Origin: Paucibacter sp. PLA-PC-4
GTDB lineage: Bacteria; Pseudomonadota; Gammaproteobacteria; Burkholderiales; Burkholderiaceae_C
NCBI RefSeq assembly: GCF_026241155.1
Contig: NZ_JAPFGP010000024.1
Coordinates: forward strand, 1-64,000
Length of the DNA: 64,000 nucleotides
Reading direction: 5' to 3'
Under the pieces are notes generated by a model. The model saw nothing but the letters and a program-made list of their open reading frames with translations, was not told the DNA's origin and ran no database searches. Every line of letters begins with the position of its first letter. Position 1 is the stretch's first letter. The position numbers and the translations under genes are program-made. Below, piece by piece: positions 25,441 through 35,551 of the stretch.

Positions 25441-26748
25441 TTAGCCCTTGTTGGCTTTCTCGAAACGCTCCAGCTGTTCGTTGCCGCGCTTGATCGCGGC
25501 GTCGATGCCTTCCTTGGCGCTCTTCTTGCCACCCCAGACCTGTTCCATTTCCTCGTCGATGATGGTGCGGATCTGGACGAAGTTGCCCAGGCGCACGCCG
25601 CGCGACTTGTCGGTGGTCTTGCGGATCATCTGCACCACGGCCACCTCGGTGCCCGGGTTGTCCTTGTAGAAGCCCGACTTCTCGGTGGCGTTGTAGGCTT
25701 CCTTGGTCACCGGCAGGTAGCCGGTGCGCTTGTGGCTGTCGGCCGCCACATCGGTGCGGGCCAGATAGCTGAAGAACGCGGCCACGCCCTTGTACTCGGG
25801 CGCCTTCTTGCCCGACATCACCCACAGGCTGGCGCCGCCGATCACGGTGTTCTGCGGTGCGCCGGTCACGTCTGGGTAGTAGGGCAGCGGCGAGATGCCG
25901 AAGCCGAACTTGGCATTGCGCTTCACATTGGCATACAGGCCCGAGGAGCCGGTGGTCATCGCGCACTCACCCGAGACGTAGGTGGCGTCGGCCGCATTGC
26001 CGCGACCCTTGTAGACGAACAGGCCCTGCTTGGACATATTGGCCAGGTTCTCGATATGGCGCACATGCAGCGGCGTGTTGAAGTTCAGCCGTGTGTCCAG
26101 ACCGCCGAAGCCGTTGTTCTTGCTGGCGAACTCGACGTTGTGCCAGGCCGAGAAGCTCTCGAACTGGGTCCAGCTGACCCAGCTGGTGGTGAAGGGGCAC
26201 TTGTGGCCGCTGGCCTTGAGTTTGGCGGCGGCCAGGGCCACCTCCGGCCAGGTGGCCGGCGCCTTGTTCGGGTCCAGGCCGGCGGCCTTGAAGGCGTCCT
26301 TGTTGTAGTGGAACACCGTCGTCGAGCTGTTGAAGGGGAAGCTCAGCATCTGGCCGTTGGGGGCCGTGTAGTAGCCGGCCACGGCAGGCACATAGGCGCT
26401 CGGGTCGAACTTGGCGCCGGCGTTCTTCATCACCTCGCCCACCGGCACGATGGCGCCCTTGCTGGCCATCATCGTGGCCGTGCCGACCTCAAAGACCTGG
26501 AGGATGTGCGGTGCGTTGCCGGCGCGGAAGGCGGCGATTGCGGCCGTCATCGACTCGTCATAGCTGCCCTTGAAAGTGGGCACGATCTTGTAATCTTTTT
26601 GGCTGGCGTTGAAATCCTTGGCCAGGTCATTGACCCATTCACCCAGGGCGCCGCCCATGGAGTGCCACCACTGGACTTCGGTTTGTGCTTGGGCGCCGGT
26701 GGCAAGGCCGGCAGCCAGCAGTGCGGCGACGAGGTGTTGTGCTTTCAT
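25441..26748 (-). CDS. ugpB: Glycerol-3-phosphate periplasmic binding protein UgpB
   Basis: 435 residues with a Sec signal peptide cleaved after AQA (about residue 21). The mature start TEVQWWHSMGGALGEWVNDLAKDFNASQ is highly characteristic of UgpB, as are SSTTVFHYNKDAFKAAGLDP and the phosphate-ligand region GECAMTTGSSG. It captures glycerol-3-phosphate or glycerophosphodiesters in the periplasm and delivers them to UgpAEC. It is first in the operon ugpBAECQ. In Enterobacteria this operon belongs to the PhoB regulon; here the upstream region has direct repeats but no clean PhoB box. Confidence 0.95.
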   Translation of the reverse strand: MKAQHLVAALLAAGLATGAQAQTEVQWWHSMGGALGEWVNDLAKDFNASQKDYKIVPTFKGSYDESMTAAIAAFRAGNAPHILQVFEVGTATMMASKGAIVPVGEVMKNAGAKFDPSAYVPAVAGYYTAPNGQMLSFPFNSSTTVFHYNKDAFKAAGLDPNKAPATWPEVALAAAKLKASGHKCPFTTSWVSWTQFESFSAWHNVEFASKNNGFGGLDTRLNFNTPLHVRHIENLANMSKQGLFVYKGRGNAADATYVSGECAMTTGSSGLYANVKRNAKFGFGISPLPYYPDVTGAPQNTVIGGASLWVMSGKKAPEYKGVAAFFSYLARTDVAADSHKRTGYLPVTKEAYNATEKSGFYKDNPGTEVAVVQMIRKTTDKSRGVRLGNFVQIRTIIDEEMEQVWGGKKSAKEGIDAAIKRGNEQLERFEKANKG

Positions 26749-27246
26749 TGTCTTTGATGCTCCGTTATTCGACAGGGCTGGTGTGGATCATGTGGATCAC
26801 AGCATGAGCCAACAAGCTTATGTGTCAATTGTGACATCCGTGTTGTGACATGGGCGTCGCGTCCGGGCAATAGGGCCTGGCCCGGGTGTGGTGCCCGATG
26901 CGCCTGAAGATGGCATGGGTGCCGCAATTTGGTGCGCCGCCATTGGCGTGGACGCCACAGCCGCGCGCCCAAGCCGCCCCAAACAGGCCTGTCGGACAAG
27001 GGCTCTTGGCCGTGCGCAGGGCGAGCATGTTGCACTGCGGTAGGATCATGGACCCGACGCGAATGGGGTTGGCCGCCGGTGTCATGCCGGCGTGCGCACC
27101 TGATGAGGCTGCCGCCCGCATCCCCGCCAGCAGGTCACAAGCCCGGCGCGTCGATGCAGATCGAATGAGAGATTTCCAGCTTTCGCCGGGTGTTTCGCCT
27201 TGACCGGCTGCCCGGCCAACCAAGGGTGCGCAAGCGCCTGGCCGCC
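26749..27246. promoter_or_regulatory. Divergent control region of ugpB and the FAD/Fe-S oxidoreductase gene
   Basis: 498 bases between divergent genes. On the ugpB side, ATGTCAC occurs twice as a direct repeat 14 bases apart (minus strand, 26831-26851), next to a TTGACA hexamer (minus strand, 26823-26828) that could be a -35 element. In the leader, GTGGATCA occurs twice 9 bases apart (26783-26799). The 11-base spacing of a PhoB box is not met. Nothing firm is visible on the oxidoreductase side. Confidence 0.4.
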
Positions 27247-30200
27247 ATGAATGCACCGCATCCGCTGATGCCTGTCGACCCGACCCAAACCGCCATCGCT
27301 GGGCGTGAGGATGCCCCGCACGCCGCCCGGCTGCGCGAGATTCCCTACAACTACACCTCCTTCTCCGACCGCGAGATCGTGATCCGCTTGTTGGGCACGC
27401 GTGCCTGGGAGCTGTTGAACCGGCTGCGTGAGGAGCGCCGCACCGGCCGCTCCGCGCGCATGCTCTACGAGGTGCTGGGCGATATCTGGGTGGTGCAACG
27501 CAACCCCTATCTGCAGGACGACCTGCTGGACAACCCCAAGCGCCGGGGCCAGTTGATCGAAGCGCTGAACCACCGGCTGCACGAGGTCGAGAAGCGCCGC
27601 GACCCGGCCAGCGATCCTCAGCGCGACGCCTCGGTGGGCGAGCTGCTGGCAGCCGCGCGCCGGGCGGTGCAGCAGTTTTCCAGCCAGTTCGACGAGGTGG
27701 CCGAGCTGCGCCGCCGCGCCACCAAGCTGCTGGGCAAGCGCACCGCCAAGGACAACATCAAGTTCGACGGCCTGTCGCGCGTCTCGCATGTCACCGATGC
27801 GACCGACTGGCGGGTCGAGTACCCCTTTGTCGTGTTGACCCCGGACACCGAGGCCGAGATGGCCCACCTGGTCAAGGGCTGCATCGAGCTGGGCCTGACC
27901 ATCATCCCGCGCGGCGGCGGCACTGGCTACACAGGCGGCGCGGTGCCTCTGGTGTGGAACAGCGCGGTCATCAACACCGAAAAGCTCGAAGCCCTGCGCG
28001 GCGTCGAGGTGATGGCGCTGCCGGGCGTCGACAAGCCGGTGGCGACGATCTGGAGCGAGGCCGGTGTCGTGACTCAGCGCGTGGCCGATCTGGCCGAGCT
28101 GCATGGCTATGTGTTCGCGGTTGACCCGACCTCGGCCGAGGCCAGCTGCGTCGGCGGCAATGTGGCGATGAACGCCGGCGGCAAGAAGGCCGTGCTGTGG
28201 GGCACGGCGCTGGACAATCTGGCCAGCTGGCGCATGGTCACGCCGGAGGCCAAATGGCTGGAGGTGATACGGCTCAACCACAACCTGGGCAAGATCCATG
28301 ACGTGGAGACGGCCAGCTTCGAGCTGCGCTATTTCGACGCCAGCGGCAAGAAGCTCGAGCGCACCGAGCGCCTGGACATCCCCGGGCGCACCTTCCGCAA
28401 GGAAGGCCTGGGCAAGGACGTCACCGACAAGTTCCTGGCCGGCCTGCCCGGCATCCAGAAGGAGGGCTGCGACGGCCTGATCACCAGTGCGCGCTGGGTC
28501 GTGCACAAGATGCCCGCCCATGTGCGCACCGTCTGCCTGGAGTTCTTCGGCAACCCGAAGGACTGCGTGCCCTCCATTGTCGAGATCCGAGACTTCATGT
28601 TCGCCGAGGCGCAAAAGCCCGGCGGCGCCATTCTTGCCGGTCTTGAGCATCTGGACGACCGCTATCTGAAGGCGGTGGGATACGCCACCAAGAGCAAGCG
28701 CGGCGGCCTGCCCAAGATGGTGCTGGTCGGCGACATCGTCGGCGAGGATGCCGATGCGGTGGCGCGGGCGACCTCGGAGGTCGTGCGCCTGGCCAATGGC
28801 CGCAGCGGCGAGGGCTTTGTCGCGATCAGTGCCGACGCGCGCAAGAAGTTCTGGCTGGACCGCAAGCGCACCGCCGCGATCTCCAAGCACACCAATGCGT
28901 TCAAGGTGAACGAGGACGTCGTGATCCCCTTGCCGCGCATGGGCGAGTACACGCTGGGCATCGAGCGCATCAATATCGAGCTCTCGCTGCGCAACAAGCT
29001 GGCCCTGGTGGACGAGCTGCAGGCGTTTTTCGAGCGAGGCAATCTGCCGCTGGGCAAGACCGACGATGCCAGCGAGATCCCCAGCGCCGAGCTGCTCGGC
29101 GACCGCGTCGCGCAGGCGCTGGGCCTGCTGGGCGAGGTGCGCGGGCAGTGGCAGCAATGGATGCAGGAGCTGGATATCGACCGCGGCGAGGAGCGCAGCT
29201 TCTTCGACCAGCTGCAGGACCACAGCCTGCGGGCCTCCTGGAAGACCCAGATCTTCAAGCCGCTGCAAGACATCTTCAGCGGCGGCGCCTTCGCGCAGAT
29301 CCTGCTGGAGTGCAAGCGCATCCACAAGGAAGTGCTGCGCGGCCGGGTCTGGGTCGCCCTGCACATGCATGCCGGCGACGGCAATGTGCACACCAATATC
29401 CCGGTCAACTCCGACAACTACCAGATGCTGCAGACGGCTCACGAAGCCGTCGCCCGCATCATGAAGCTCGCACGCAGCCTGGACGGCGTGATCTCGGGTG
29501 AGCACGGTATCGGCATCACCAAGCTGGAGTTCCTCAGCGACGCCGAGCTGGCGCCCTTTGCCGACTACAAGGCAAGGATCGACCCGGAGGGCCGCTTCAA
29601 CAAGGGCAAGCTGCTGCGCCTGGGCGGGCCCGACGCGATGACGACCTACGCGGATCTGACCAATGCCTACACCCCGAGCTTCGGGCTGATGGGGCATGAG
29701 TCCTTGATCATGCAGCAAAGCGATATCGGCGCGATCGCCGACAGCGTCAAGGACTGCCTGCGCTGCGGCAAGTGCAAGCCGGTGTGCGCCACCCATGTGC
29801 CGCGCGCCAACTTGCTGTACAGCCCGCGCAACAAGATTCTTGCGACCTCGCTGCTGGTTGAGGCCTTTCTCTACGAGGAGCAGACCCGGCGCGGCGTGTC
29901 GATCAAGCACTGGCAGGAGTTCGAGGATGTGGCCGACCACTGCACGGTCTGCCACAAATGCGCGAATCCCTGCCCGGTCAAGATCGACTTCGGCGATGTG
30001 ACGATGAATATGCGCAATCTGCTGCGCAAGATGGGCCAAAAGACCTGGCGTCCCGGCAACGCCGCGGCCATGCTGATGCTCAACGCCACCAATCCCGAGA
30101 CGATCAAGCTCGCCCGCAGCGCGATGGTCGGCGTGGGCTTCAAGGCCCAGCGCCTGGCCCACGACCTGCTGAAGACCTTTGCGAAGAAGCAGACCGCCGC

Positions 30201-31167
30201 GCCGCGCGCGACGCTGGGTGCCGCGCCGATCAAGGAGCAGGTGATCCACTTCATCAACAAGAAGCTGCCGGGCGGACTGCCGAAGAAGACCGCGCGGGCG
30301 CTCTTGGACATCGAGGACAAGGACTACGTCCCCATCATCCGCAATCCCCAGGCCACGACGGCCGAGACCGAGGCGGTGTTCTACTTCCCGGGCTGCGGCT
30401 CGGAGCGGCTGTTCAGCCAGGTGGGTCTGGCGACCCAGGCCATGCTCTGGCACGCCGGGGTGCAGACCGTGCTGCCGCCGGGCTATCTGTGCTGCGGCTA
30501 TCCGCAGCGCGGCTCGGGCCAGTTCGACAAGGCCGAGAAGATCATCACCGACAACCGGGTGCTGTTCCACCGCGTCGCCAACACGCTGAACTACCTGGAC
30601 ATCAAGACCGTGGTGGTGAGCTGCGGCACCTGCTATGACCAGCTGCAGGGCTACAAGTTCGAGGACATCTTCCCGGGCTGCCGCATCATCGACATCCACG
30701 AATACTTGTTGGAGAAGGGCATCACGCTCGACTCCAAGCAGGCTTTTCTGTATCACGATCCCTGCCACAGCCCGATGAAGCTGCAAGACCCGATGAAGAC
30801 GGTCAAGGCCCTGGTCGGCCCCGAGGTGGTCAAGAGCGAGCGCTGCTGCGGCGAGAGCGGCACGCTGGGCGTGACACGTCCCGACATCTCCACGCAGATC
30901 CGCTTTCGCAAGGAAGAGGAGTTGCGCAAGACCGAGACCCAGCTGCGCGAGAGCGGCAAGGTCGCGGCGGCCGAGAACCTGAAGATCTTGACCTCCTGCC
31001 CGAGCTGCCTGCAGGGCCTGAGCCGCTACGGCGGCGATCTGCAGAACGGCCTGCTGGAGGCCGACTACATCGTCGTTGAGATGGCCAACCAGATCCTCGG
31101 CAAGGACTGGATGCCGCAGTACGTGGCCAAAGCCAACGCCGGTGGCATCGAGCGCGTGCTGGTCTGA
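27247..31167 (+). CDS. Giant FAD-linked oxidase / Fe-S (CCG) oxidoreductase fusion
   Basis: 1306 residues. After an N-terminal region of about 180 residues (DUF3683-like), a FAD-binding type 4 domain shows [17 protein letters not shown] and [18 protein letters not shown] linked FAD-oxidase C-terminal region has [15 protein letters not shown] and GEHGIG. Then come two 4Fe-4S motifs, [11 protein letters not shown] near 836 and [11 protein letters not shown] near 898, and two CCG domains with CCGYP near 1081 and CCGESG near 1199. The layout fuses GlcD-like and GlpC/GlcF-like parts, so it probably oxidises a 2-hydroxy acid such as D-lactate and passes electrons to the respiratory chain. The start is ATG 27247; the longer frame from 27190 is less likely. 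A 1408-codon antisense frame is a shadow. Confidence 0.88.
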   Translation: MNAPHPLMPVDPTQTAIAGREDAPHAARLREIPYNYTSFSDREIVIRLLGTRAWELLNRLREERRTGRSARMLYEVLGDIWVVQRNPYLQDDLLDNPKRRGQLIEALNHRLHEVEKRRDPASDPQRDASVGELLAAARRAVQQFSSQFDEVAELRRRATKLLGKRTAKDNIKFDGLSRVSHVTDATDWRVEYPFVVLTPDTEAEMAHLVKGCIELGLTIIPRGGGTGYTGGAVPLVWNSAVINTEKLEALRGVEVMALPGVDKPVATIWSEAGVVTQRVADLAELHGYVFAVDPTSAEASCVGGNVAMNAGGKKAVLWGTALDNLASWRMVTPEAKWLEVIRLNHNLGKIHDVETASFELRYFDASGKKLERTERLDIPGRTFRKEGLGKDVTDKFLAGLPGIQKEGCDGLITSARWVVHKMPAHVRTVCLEFFGNPKDCVPSIVEIRDFMFAEAQKPGGAILAGLEHLDDRYLKAVGYATKSKRGGLPKMVLVGDIVGEDADAVARATSEVVRLANGRSGEGFVAISADARKKFWLDRKRTAAISKHTNAFKVNEDVVIPLPRMGEYTLGIERINIELSLRNKLALVDELQAFFERGNLPLGKTDDASEIPSAELLGDRVAQALGLLGEVRGQWQQWMQELDIDRGEERSFFDQLQDHSLRASWKTQIFKPLQDIFSGGAFAQILLECKRIHKEVLRGRVWVALHMHAGDGNVHTNIPVNSDNYQMLQTAHEAVARIMKLARSLDGVISGEHGIGITKLEFLSDAELAPFADYKARIDPEGRFNKGKLLRLGGPDAMTTYADLTNAYTPSFGLMGHESLIMQQSDIGAIADSVKDCLRCGKCKPVCATHVPRANLLYSPRNKILATSLLVEAFLYEEQTRRGVSIKHWQEFEDVADHCTVCHKCANPCPVKIDFGDVTMNMRNLLRKMGQKTWRPGNAAAMLMLNATNPETIKLARSAMVGVGFKAQRLAHDLLKTFAKKQTAAPRATLGAAPIKEQVIHFINKKLPGGLPKKTARALLDIEDKDYVPIIRNPQATTAETEAVFYFPGCGSERLFSQVGLATQAMLWHAGVQTVLPPGYLCCGYPQRGSGQFDKAEKIITDNRVLFHRVANTLNYLDIKTVVVSCGTCYDQLQGYKFEDIFPGCRIIDIHEYLLEKGITLDSKQAFLYHDPCHSPMKLQDPMKTVKALVGPEVVKSERCCGESGTLGVTRPDISTQIRFRKEEELRKTETQLRESGKVAAAENLKILTSCPSCLQGLSRYGGDLQNGLLEADYIVVEMANQILGKDWMPQYVAKANAGGIERVLV

Positions 31168-31230
31168 TCGAAACGCATCTTCGAGCTGGAACTGGCACAC
31201 TCCGAAGCTATCGGAGCCAGGCCGAAGATC

Positions 31231-32238
31231 GTGAGCACCAGCAATTGTCCAGCGTCTCAGGCGTGCGCCCGCACGCCGCTTGCATCCGCAGATCTCGGCG
31301 GCACCCATCGCCGTTGTCTGCTTCTGGCCGCACTCGCAGGGCTTGCAGCACCGGGCGGGGGCAGCGCGGCGGCGGAGCGTTTACGGGTGGCGGTGGTTTT
31401 GAAGGCCATGCGCAATGAGTTCTTCGCACTGATGGGCGAAGGCGCGCGTGCCCATCATGCGCGGCGACAGGCCGAGTACGAGCTCTTGGTCCAGGGTATC
31501 GACGGCGAGACGGATGTGGCGGCGCAGGAACGCTTGGTTGTGAAGCTCATCGAGCAGCGTGTGCATGCCCTGGTGATCGTGCCGGCGGATTCGAACGCCA
31601 TGCTGCCGGTCCTGCTCAAGGCCTTGAAGGCGGGTGTGCTGGTCGTCAATCTGGACAACAAGCTCGACGACCGCGCCCTGGCCACCGCCGGCGTCAACAT
31701 TCCCTTTGTCGGACCGAGCAATTTTCAGGGCAGCCGCAGCGTTGGCGACTATGTGGCCAAGCAGCTGCCTCGCGCCAGCCGCGTCGGCATCATCGAGGGC
31801 CCGCCGGGCTCCATCAATGCTAAGGCGCGCAGCGACGGCTTCAGGGCGGCGATTGCCGCAGCAGGCCTGCGGCTGGCTGCGGTTCGTTCCGGCCATTGGA
31901 CCCAGACCCAGGGCCGGGCGGCAGCCAGCGAGTTGATGCGATTGGCGCCGGACATCAAGGCACTGCTGTGCGGCAATGACAATATGGCCCTGGGTGCGGT
32001 GCAGGCCCTTCGCGAGCTCGGGCGCAGCAGCGACGTCCTCGTCTGCGGCTACGACAACATTCCCTCGGTTCGTCCGCTCATCGCTCAGGGCCTGATACTG
32101 GCTACGGCAGACCAATTCCCGGTCAAGCAGGCCGAGTACGCGCTGGATGTCGTGCTCAAAGCCTTGCAAACGGGGCAGCGTCAGACCGAACTCCCCAGCA
32201 TCATCCAGTCGCCCGTGCAGTTGGTCACCCGGTCATGA
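31231..32238 (+). CDS. Orphan periplasmic sugar-binding protein (RbsB-like fold)
   Basis: 335 residues from a GTG. After an unusual polar N-terminal stretch of about 25 residues comes a signal core CLLLAALAGLAAPGGGSAAA. The mature part has the type 1 periplasmic binding protein pattern: RVAVVLKAMRNEFFALMGEGA, VQGIDGETDVAAQERLVVKLIEQRVHALVIVPADS, then GNDNMALGAVQALRELG and CGYDNIPSVRPLI. Such proteins bind sugars, inositol or AI-2-like ligands. No permease or ATPase gene is adjacent. The downstream gene overlaps by ATGA, so the two are made together. A sensory rather than transport role is plausible. Confidence 0.8.
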   Translation: MSTSNCPASQACARTPLASADLGGTHRRCLLLAALAGLAAPGGGSAAAERLRVAVVLKAMRNEFFALMGEGARAHHARRQAEYELLVQGIDGETDVAAQERLVVKLIEQRVHALVIVPADSNAMLPVLLKALKAGVLVVNLDNKLDDRALATAGVNIPFVGPSNFQGSRSVGDYVAKQLPRASRVGIIEGPPGSINAKARSDGFRAAIAAAGLRLAAVRSGHWTQTQGRAAASELMRLAPDIKALLCGNDNMALGAVQALRELGRSSDVLVCGYDNIPSVRPLIAQGLILATADQFPVKQAEYALDVVLKALQTGQRQTELPSIIQSPVQLVTRS

Positions 32239-33038
32239 ACCGCTGGCGCAGCCCCGCCATCGTGTTTGCAGCGCTCACGCTATTGGCCGCATCAGCATCA
32301 GCTGCGCAGGTGCTAAAGATATTCGTCGAGCCGGATCCTCCCTTTGTGCTGCTTCGCGATGGGAAACCGGCAGGCCCCTACCTGGAGGCATTGCAGGCCC
32401 TGCTCGTCGGGCACAAGCTCAGCTTGCAAGTCACCCTGATGCCGCACCGGCGGATCTCAGCGATGCTGCCGATCAGCCCGGGCAGCTGCGGTCTGGCGAT
32501 CGATTTTTCGCCGGGCGAGGCCGAGACCCTGAGTTTTGTGGGTCGAGTCGCCCCGGTGAAGTTGGCTGTCTATGCCCTCAAGGGGGCGCCCTCGGTGCGC
32601 AATATCGAGGACTTGCGACCTTACCGGGTTGGGGCTGTCGACACGGCCGAGGTGCGCGATCTGCTCGGCGCGGCGGATATCGCCTTCGAGCCCATCGCCC
32701 CCACGGCACAAAGGACGGGGATGTTGCAGCGCAAACGCTTTGACTATCTGGTCAGTGACGAAAGGCCGGGCATGCTCGATGGCGACAGTGGTGCGCAGGT
32801 TCAGCGCGTCTTTGTGCTGGCCAGGGTGGATCGGTGGATGGCCTGTCATGCCGGCTTGCCGCCGGCCCTGCTGGCTACATTGCGACTGGCTTTGCAGGAA
32901 GGGCTGTTCGCTGAGTCCGTGCGACCGATCTGGGTTCGTGCCGGTCTGCGACCCTACTATCAGGCGGTGCGGTCCGAGTGGGAGCTGATTCCCAAATCGC
33001 CCGCAAATGCGGCAAGAAGGCCAGACCTGCCGCCATAA
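32235..33038 (+). CDS. Periplasmic solute-binding protein, family 3-like
   Basis: 267 residues with a signal peptide (FAALTLLAASASAA, cleavage near residue 24). The mature protein begins VLKIFVEPDPPFVLLRDGKPAGPYLEALQALL, the start pattern of type 2 (family 3, amino-acid-type) binding proteins, and later has RNIEDLRPYRVGAVDTAEVRDLL and FDYLVSDERPGML. It is shorter and more divergent than transporter proteins. It overlaps the preceding binding-protein gene by four bases, and no transporter is nearby. Many orphan proteins of this type pass a signal to a sensor; the chemoreceptor gene converging on it is a possible partner. Confidence 0.75.
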   Translation: MNRWRSPAIVFAALTLLAASASAAQVLKIFVEPDPPFVLLRDGKPAGPYLEALQALLVGHKLSLQVTLMPHRRISAMLPISPGSCGLAIDFSPGEAETLSFVGRVAPVKLAVYALKGAPSVRNIEDLRPYRVGAVDTAEVRDLLGAADIAFEPIAPTAQRTGMLQRKRFDYLVSDERPGMLDGDSGAQVQRVFVLARVDRWMACHAGLPPALLATLRLALQEGLFAESVRPIWVRAGLRPYYQAVRSEWELIPKSPANAARRPDLPP

Positions 33039-33206
33039 GGGGACGGGGGTGAGGTGAGCGGCCCCGCTCGCGCGATGCTGGCGCCGGCTTGCCCACCCTG
33101 ATCGGCACATGTGGTCACCACCGTGCCAGCGTCGGCCCGCCGCCCGGCGAGTCATCGAGCGTGATGGCTGTTGTCATCTCGGCACTCAGGCCTTGATGAT
33201 GGGCAC

Positions 33207-33250
33207 GCACTGGGCCTGCACTAGGCACGCACTAGACCCGCACTAGACCC
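33207..33250. repeat. Four tandem copies of an 11-bp unit
   Basis: GCACTGGGCCT, GCACTAGGCAC, GCACTAGACCC and GCACTAGACCC follow head to tail, the last two identical. They lie between the convergent binding-protein and chemoreceptor genes, 26 bases from the chemoreceptor stop codon. This is a short minisatellite-like repeat with no clear function. Confidence 0.8.
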
Positions 33251-33275
33251 GCCGCCCTTGGCGAGGGGAGGCGGC

Positions 33276-35240
33276 TTACGCCGCCGAGTCGACCCGGAAG
33301 CGCCCGACTTGCTGCACCAGCTTGTCGGCCTGCTCCTGCAGGCTCTCGGCCGCAGCCGTGCTCTGCTCCACCAGGGCCGCGTTCTGTTGCGTGCCCTGAT
33401 CCAGATCGGCCACGGCCGCATTGATGTGGCCCACGCCGATGGCCTGCTCGCGGGCAGCCGTCGAGATCTCGCCGATGATGCCGGCCACGCGCTTGACGCT
33501 GCCCAAGATCTCCTGCATCGCCGTGCCGGCCTCGCCGACCAGGCGGGCACCGGACTCCACCTTCTCGCCGCTGCTGCTGATCAGGCTGCGGATCTGCTTG
33601 GCCGCTTCGGCGCTGCGCTGCGCCAGCACTCGCACCTCGCTGGCCACCACCGCGAAGCCTCGACCCTGCTCGCCGGCGCGGGCCGCCTCGACGGCAGCGT
33701 TCAGCGCCAGGATGTTGGTCTGAAAGGCGATCGAGTCGATGGTGCCGGTGATCTCGGCGATCTGGGCGCTGGCGCTGCGGATTTGCTCCATGGTCTGCAC
33801 CACTTGCGCCACCACCTGGCCGCCATGCTCGGCCGCCTGGTTGGATGCGCCGACGAACTGATGCGCTTGCTCGGCGGCGGCCGCCGTCTGGCTCATCGAG
33901 CCGGTGAGCTCCTCCACCGCGCCGGCCGTCTCCTGCAGGCGGCTGGCCGACTGCTCGGTGCGCTGTGACAGGTCGCGGCTGCCGGCCGCTACCTCGGCGC
34001 TGGCCAGACCGATCTGGTCGCTGGCGCGCGAGACCTCGGCAATCGTGCCCGCGAGCTGCTGACGCATCAACTCCACGCCAGCCGCCAGTGCGCCGAGATC
34101 GTCGCGGCGTGCGATGCCGATCCGTTGGGTGAGGTTACCCTCGGCAATCGCCTGCACCGCGCTGTTGAGCGCGCCCAGCGGCTGGCCCACCCAGCGGCGC
34201 AGCAGCGCGGTGATGCCCACGCCCAACACCAACACGGCCAGCATCATCAGACCCCACAAGGTCTGCAGCGAGCGGTAGTGCGCGGCCAGCGCGGTCGATT
34301 GCGAGGCCTCCGCCACCACCCACCAGCCGGTGCCCTCGCTGCGCTGTGCCACCGCGAAAGCATCATCGTGTTTGTCGTTGTACAGGGCCGGTGCCTCGCT
34401 GAGCAGGCCCTTGGGCGCCTCGGCCAGCGCCTTCAGCAGGCGTTCGGCACCGGCGGCATCCGGGATCAGCTCGGTCAGTTTCTTGCCCTGGGCGCTCGGA
34501 TGGGCGCGCAGATAGGCGTCGGCAGGCGACTTGGCCGGGTCGATGATGTAGAGGCCGCCGCTCTCGTAGAGCTTGACGGCCTGGGCCATGGTCACCAGCT
34601 CTTGCTGCAGGCCGCGCATGTCGAAGCCGACGAACAGGATGCCGACCACCTGGCCCTGTGCGTCCTTGATGGCCTGATAGCGTGTCATGTAGGGCACACC
34701 GAACAGCGTGGCCGGGCCTACATAGCTGCCGCCGGCCATCATCTTGGCGAAGGCCGGGTGCTGGCTGCCCAGCAGCGTGCCCATCGCGCGCGAGCCGTCC
34801 TGCTTGGTCAGCGAGGTGGTGACGCGCATGAAGTCCTCGCCCTTGCGCGCAAAGATGGTAGCCACGCCACCGGTCTTGGCGCTGAAGCGATCCACCAGGC
34901 CCAGCTCGCCGGCCAGGGCCTGGCCCTCGTGCATCAGCTCGGCCTCACCCTGCAGCGCGAAGCTGCCGGGCAGCTCGGCGGCCAGCACCGCGTACAGCCG
35001 GTCGGCGGATTGGCGGGCGGTGCGGTCCAGCGCATCGGCCACCCGAGCGACGGCAGCGGCCTCGCTGGCCATGTAGTCGACGCTGCGCTGGCGCGCCTGT
35101 TCGGTCAGCACCCAGGAGACCAGGGCGCAGATGGCGATCAGCAGCGTGGCGATGCCCAGGCAGGTGATCAGCGAGACGCGACGCGCCACGCTGGCGTAGC
35201 CCAGGGTCGAGGCACGGGGGGCGGAGTTGTCAGTTCTCAT
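33276..35240 (-). CDS. Methyl-accepting chemotaxis protein with Cache sensor
   Basis: 654 residues. Membrane helix 1 at about 20-45, a periplasmic Cache_3/Cache_2-like sensor of about 265 residues ([25 protein letters not shown], then [12 protein letters not shown]), helix 2 near 310-330, a HAMP domain ([27 protein letters not shown]) and a long cytoplasmic coiled coil with the intact tip [42 protein letters not shown]. It relays ligand binding to CheA/CheW. The ATG at 35240 is chosen; a Met 9 codons upstream is possible. The open frame continues further upstream without support. It converges on the pair of orphan binding proteins, which could supply ligands. Confidence 0.92.
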   Translation of the reverse strand: MRTDNSAPRASTLGYASVARRVSLITCLGIATLLIAICALVSWVLTEQARQRSVDYMASEAAAVARVADALDRTARQSADRLYAVLAAELPGSFALQGEAELMHEGQALAGELGLVDRFSAKTGGVATIFARKGEDFMRVTTSLTKQDGSRAMGTLLGSQHPAFAKMMAGGSYVGPATLFGVPYMTRYQAIKDAQGQVVGILFVGFDMRGLQQELVTMAQAVKLYESGGLYIIDPAKSPADAYLRAHPSAQGKKLTELIPDAAGAERLLKALAEAPKGLLSEAPALYNDKHDDAFAVAQRSEGTGWWVVAEASQSTALAAHYRSLQTLWGLMMLAVLVLGVGITALLRRWVGQPLGALNSAVQAIAEGNLTQRIGIARRDDLGALAAGVELMRQQLAGTIAEVSRASDQIGLASAEVAAGSRDLSQRTEQSASRLQETAGAVEELTGSMSQTAAAAEQAHQFVGASNQAAEHGGQVVAQVVQTMEQIRSASAQIAEITGTIDSIAFQTNILALNAAVEAARAGEQGRGFAVVASEVRVLAQRSAEAAKQIRSLISSSGEKVESGARLVGEAGTAMQEILGSVKRVAGIIGEISTAAREQAIGVGHINAAVADLDQGTQQNAALVEQSTAAAESLQEQADKLVQQVGRFRVDSAA

Positions 35241-35551
35241 GATGTTCTTCGTTGGCGAGCCAGGCATTGCGATGCGCACGCGCGGCTCTCGCTGCAGCCG
35301 CATGGGCTGAGCGTGGTCTATGCATGGGGATCGGTACCAAGCCGCAGAACGAGCCCTGAGGGCGTGCTCGCCTTGTCTGTGCGGTCTGCGCAGTTGCTGC
35401 AAAGCAAGGCGCGGTCCGCTCATCGCACTCGCCCGATCGGGCAGGCTTGAAATGTACGGTATTCGCCCCCTTATGGGGGTGCGGACCTAGCAGAAACCCG
35501 AATGTCGCGGGTTGATCTCGGTCAGTCCGTGAAAAAGTTGTCGGCCCTTAT
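35241..35551. promoter_or_regulatory. Chemoreceptor upstream region with a C5/G5 dyad and a stem-loop
   Basis: 311 bases between two minus-strand genes. At 35495-35513 AACCCG and CGGGTT form a stem followed on the minus strand by TTTCTG, a likely weak terminator of the Bug gene. At 35466-35479 CCCCCTTATGGGGG is a perfect dyad about 225 bases upstream of the chemoreceptor start. No standard promoter stands out. Confidence 0.4.

Noticed and set aside
24640-26757. A 705-codon plus-strand open frame over ugpA and ugpB
   Set aside because: Shadow of well-recognised ugp genes; no protein family resemblance.
27082-31308. A 1408-codon open frame antisense to the FAD/Fe-S oxidoreductase gene
   Set aside because: It mirrors a real gene with clear domains; the composition (His/Arg/Leu/Gln-rich, no motifs) is what the opposite strand of high-GC coding DNA gives.
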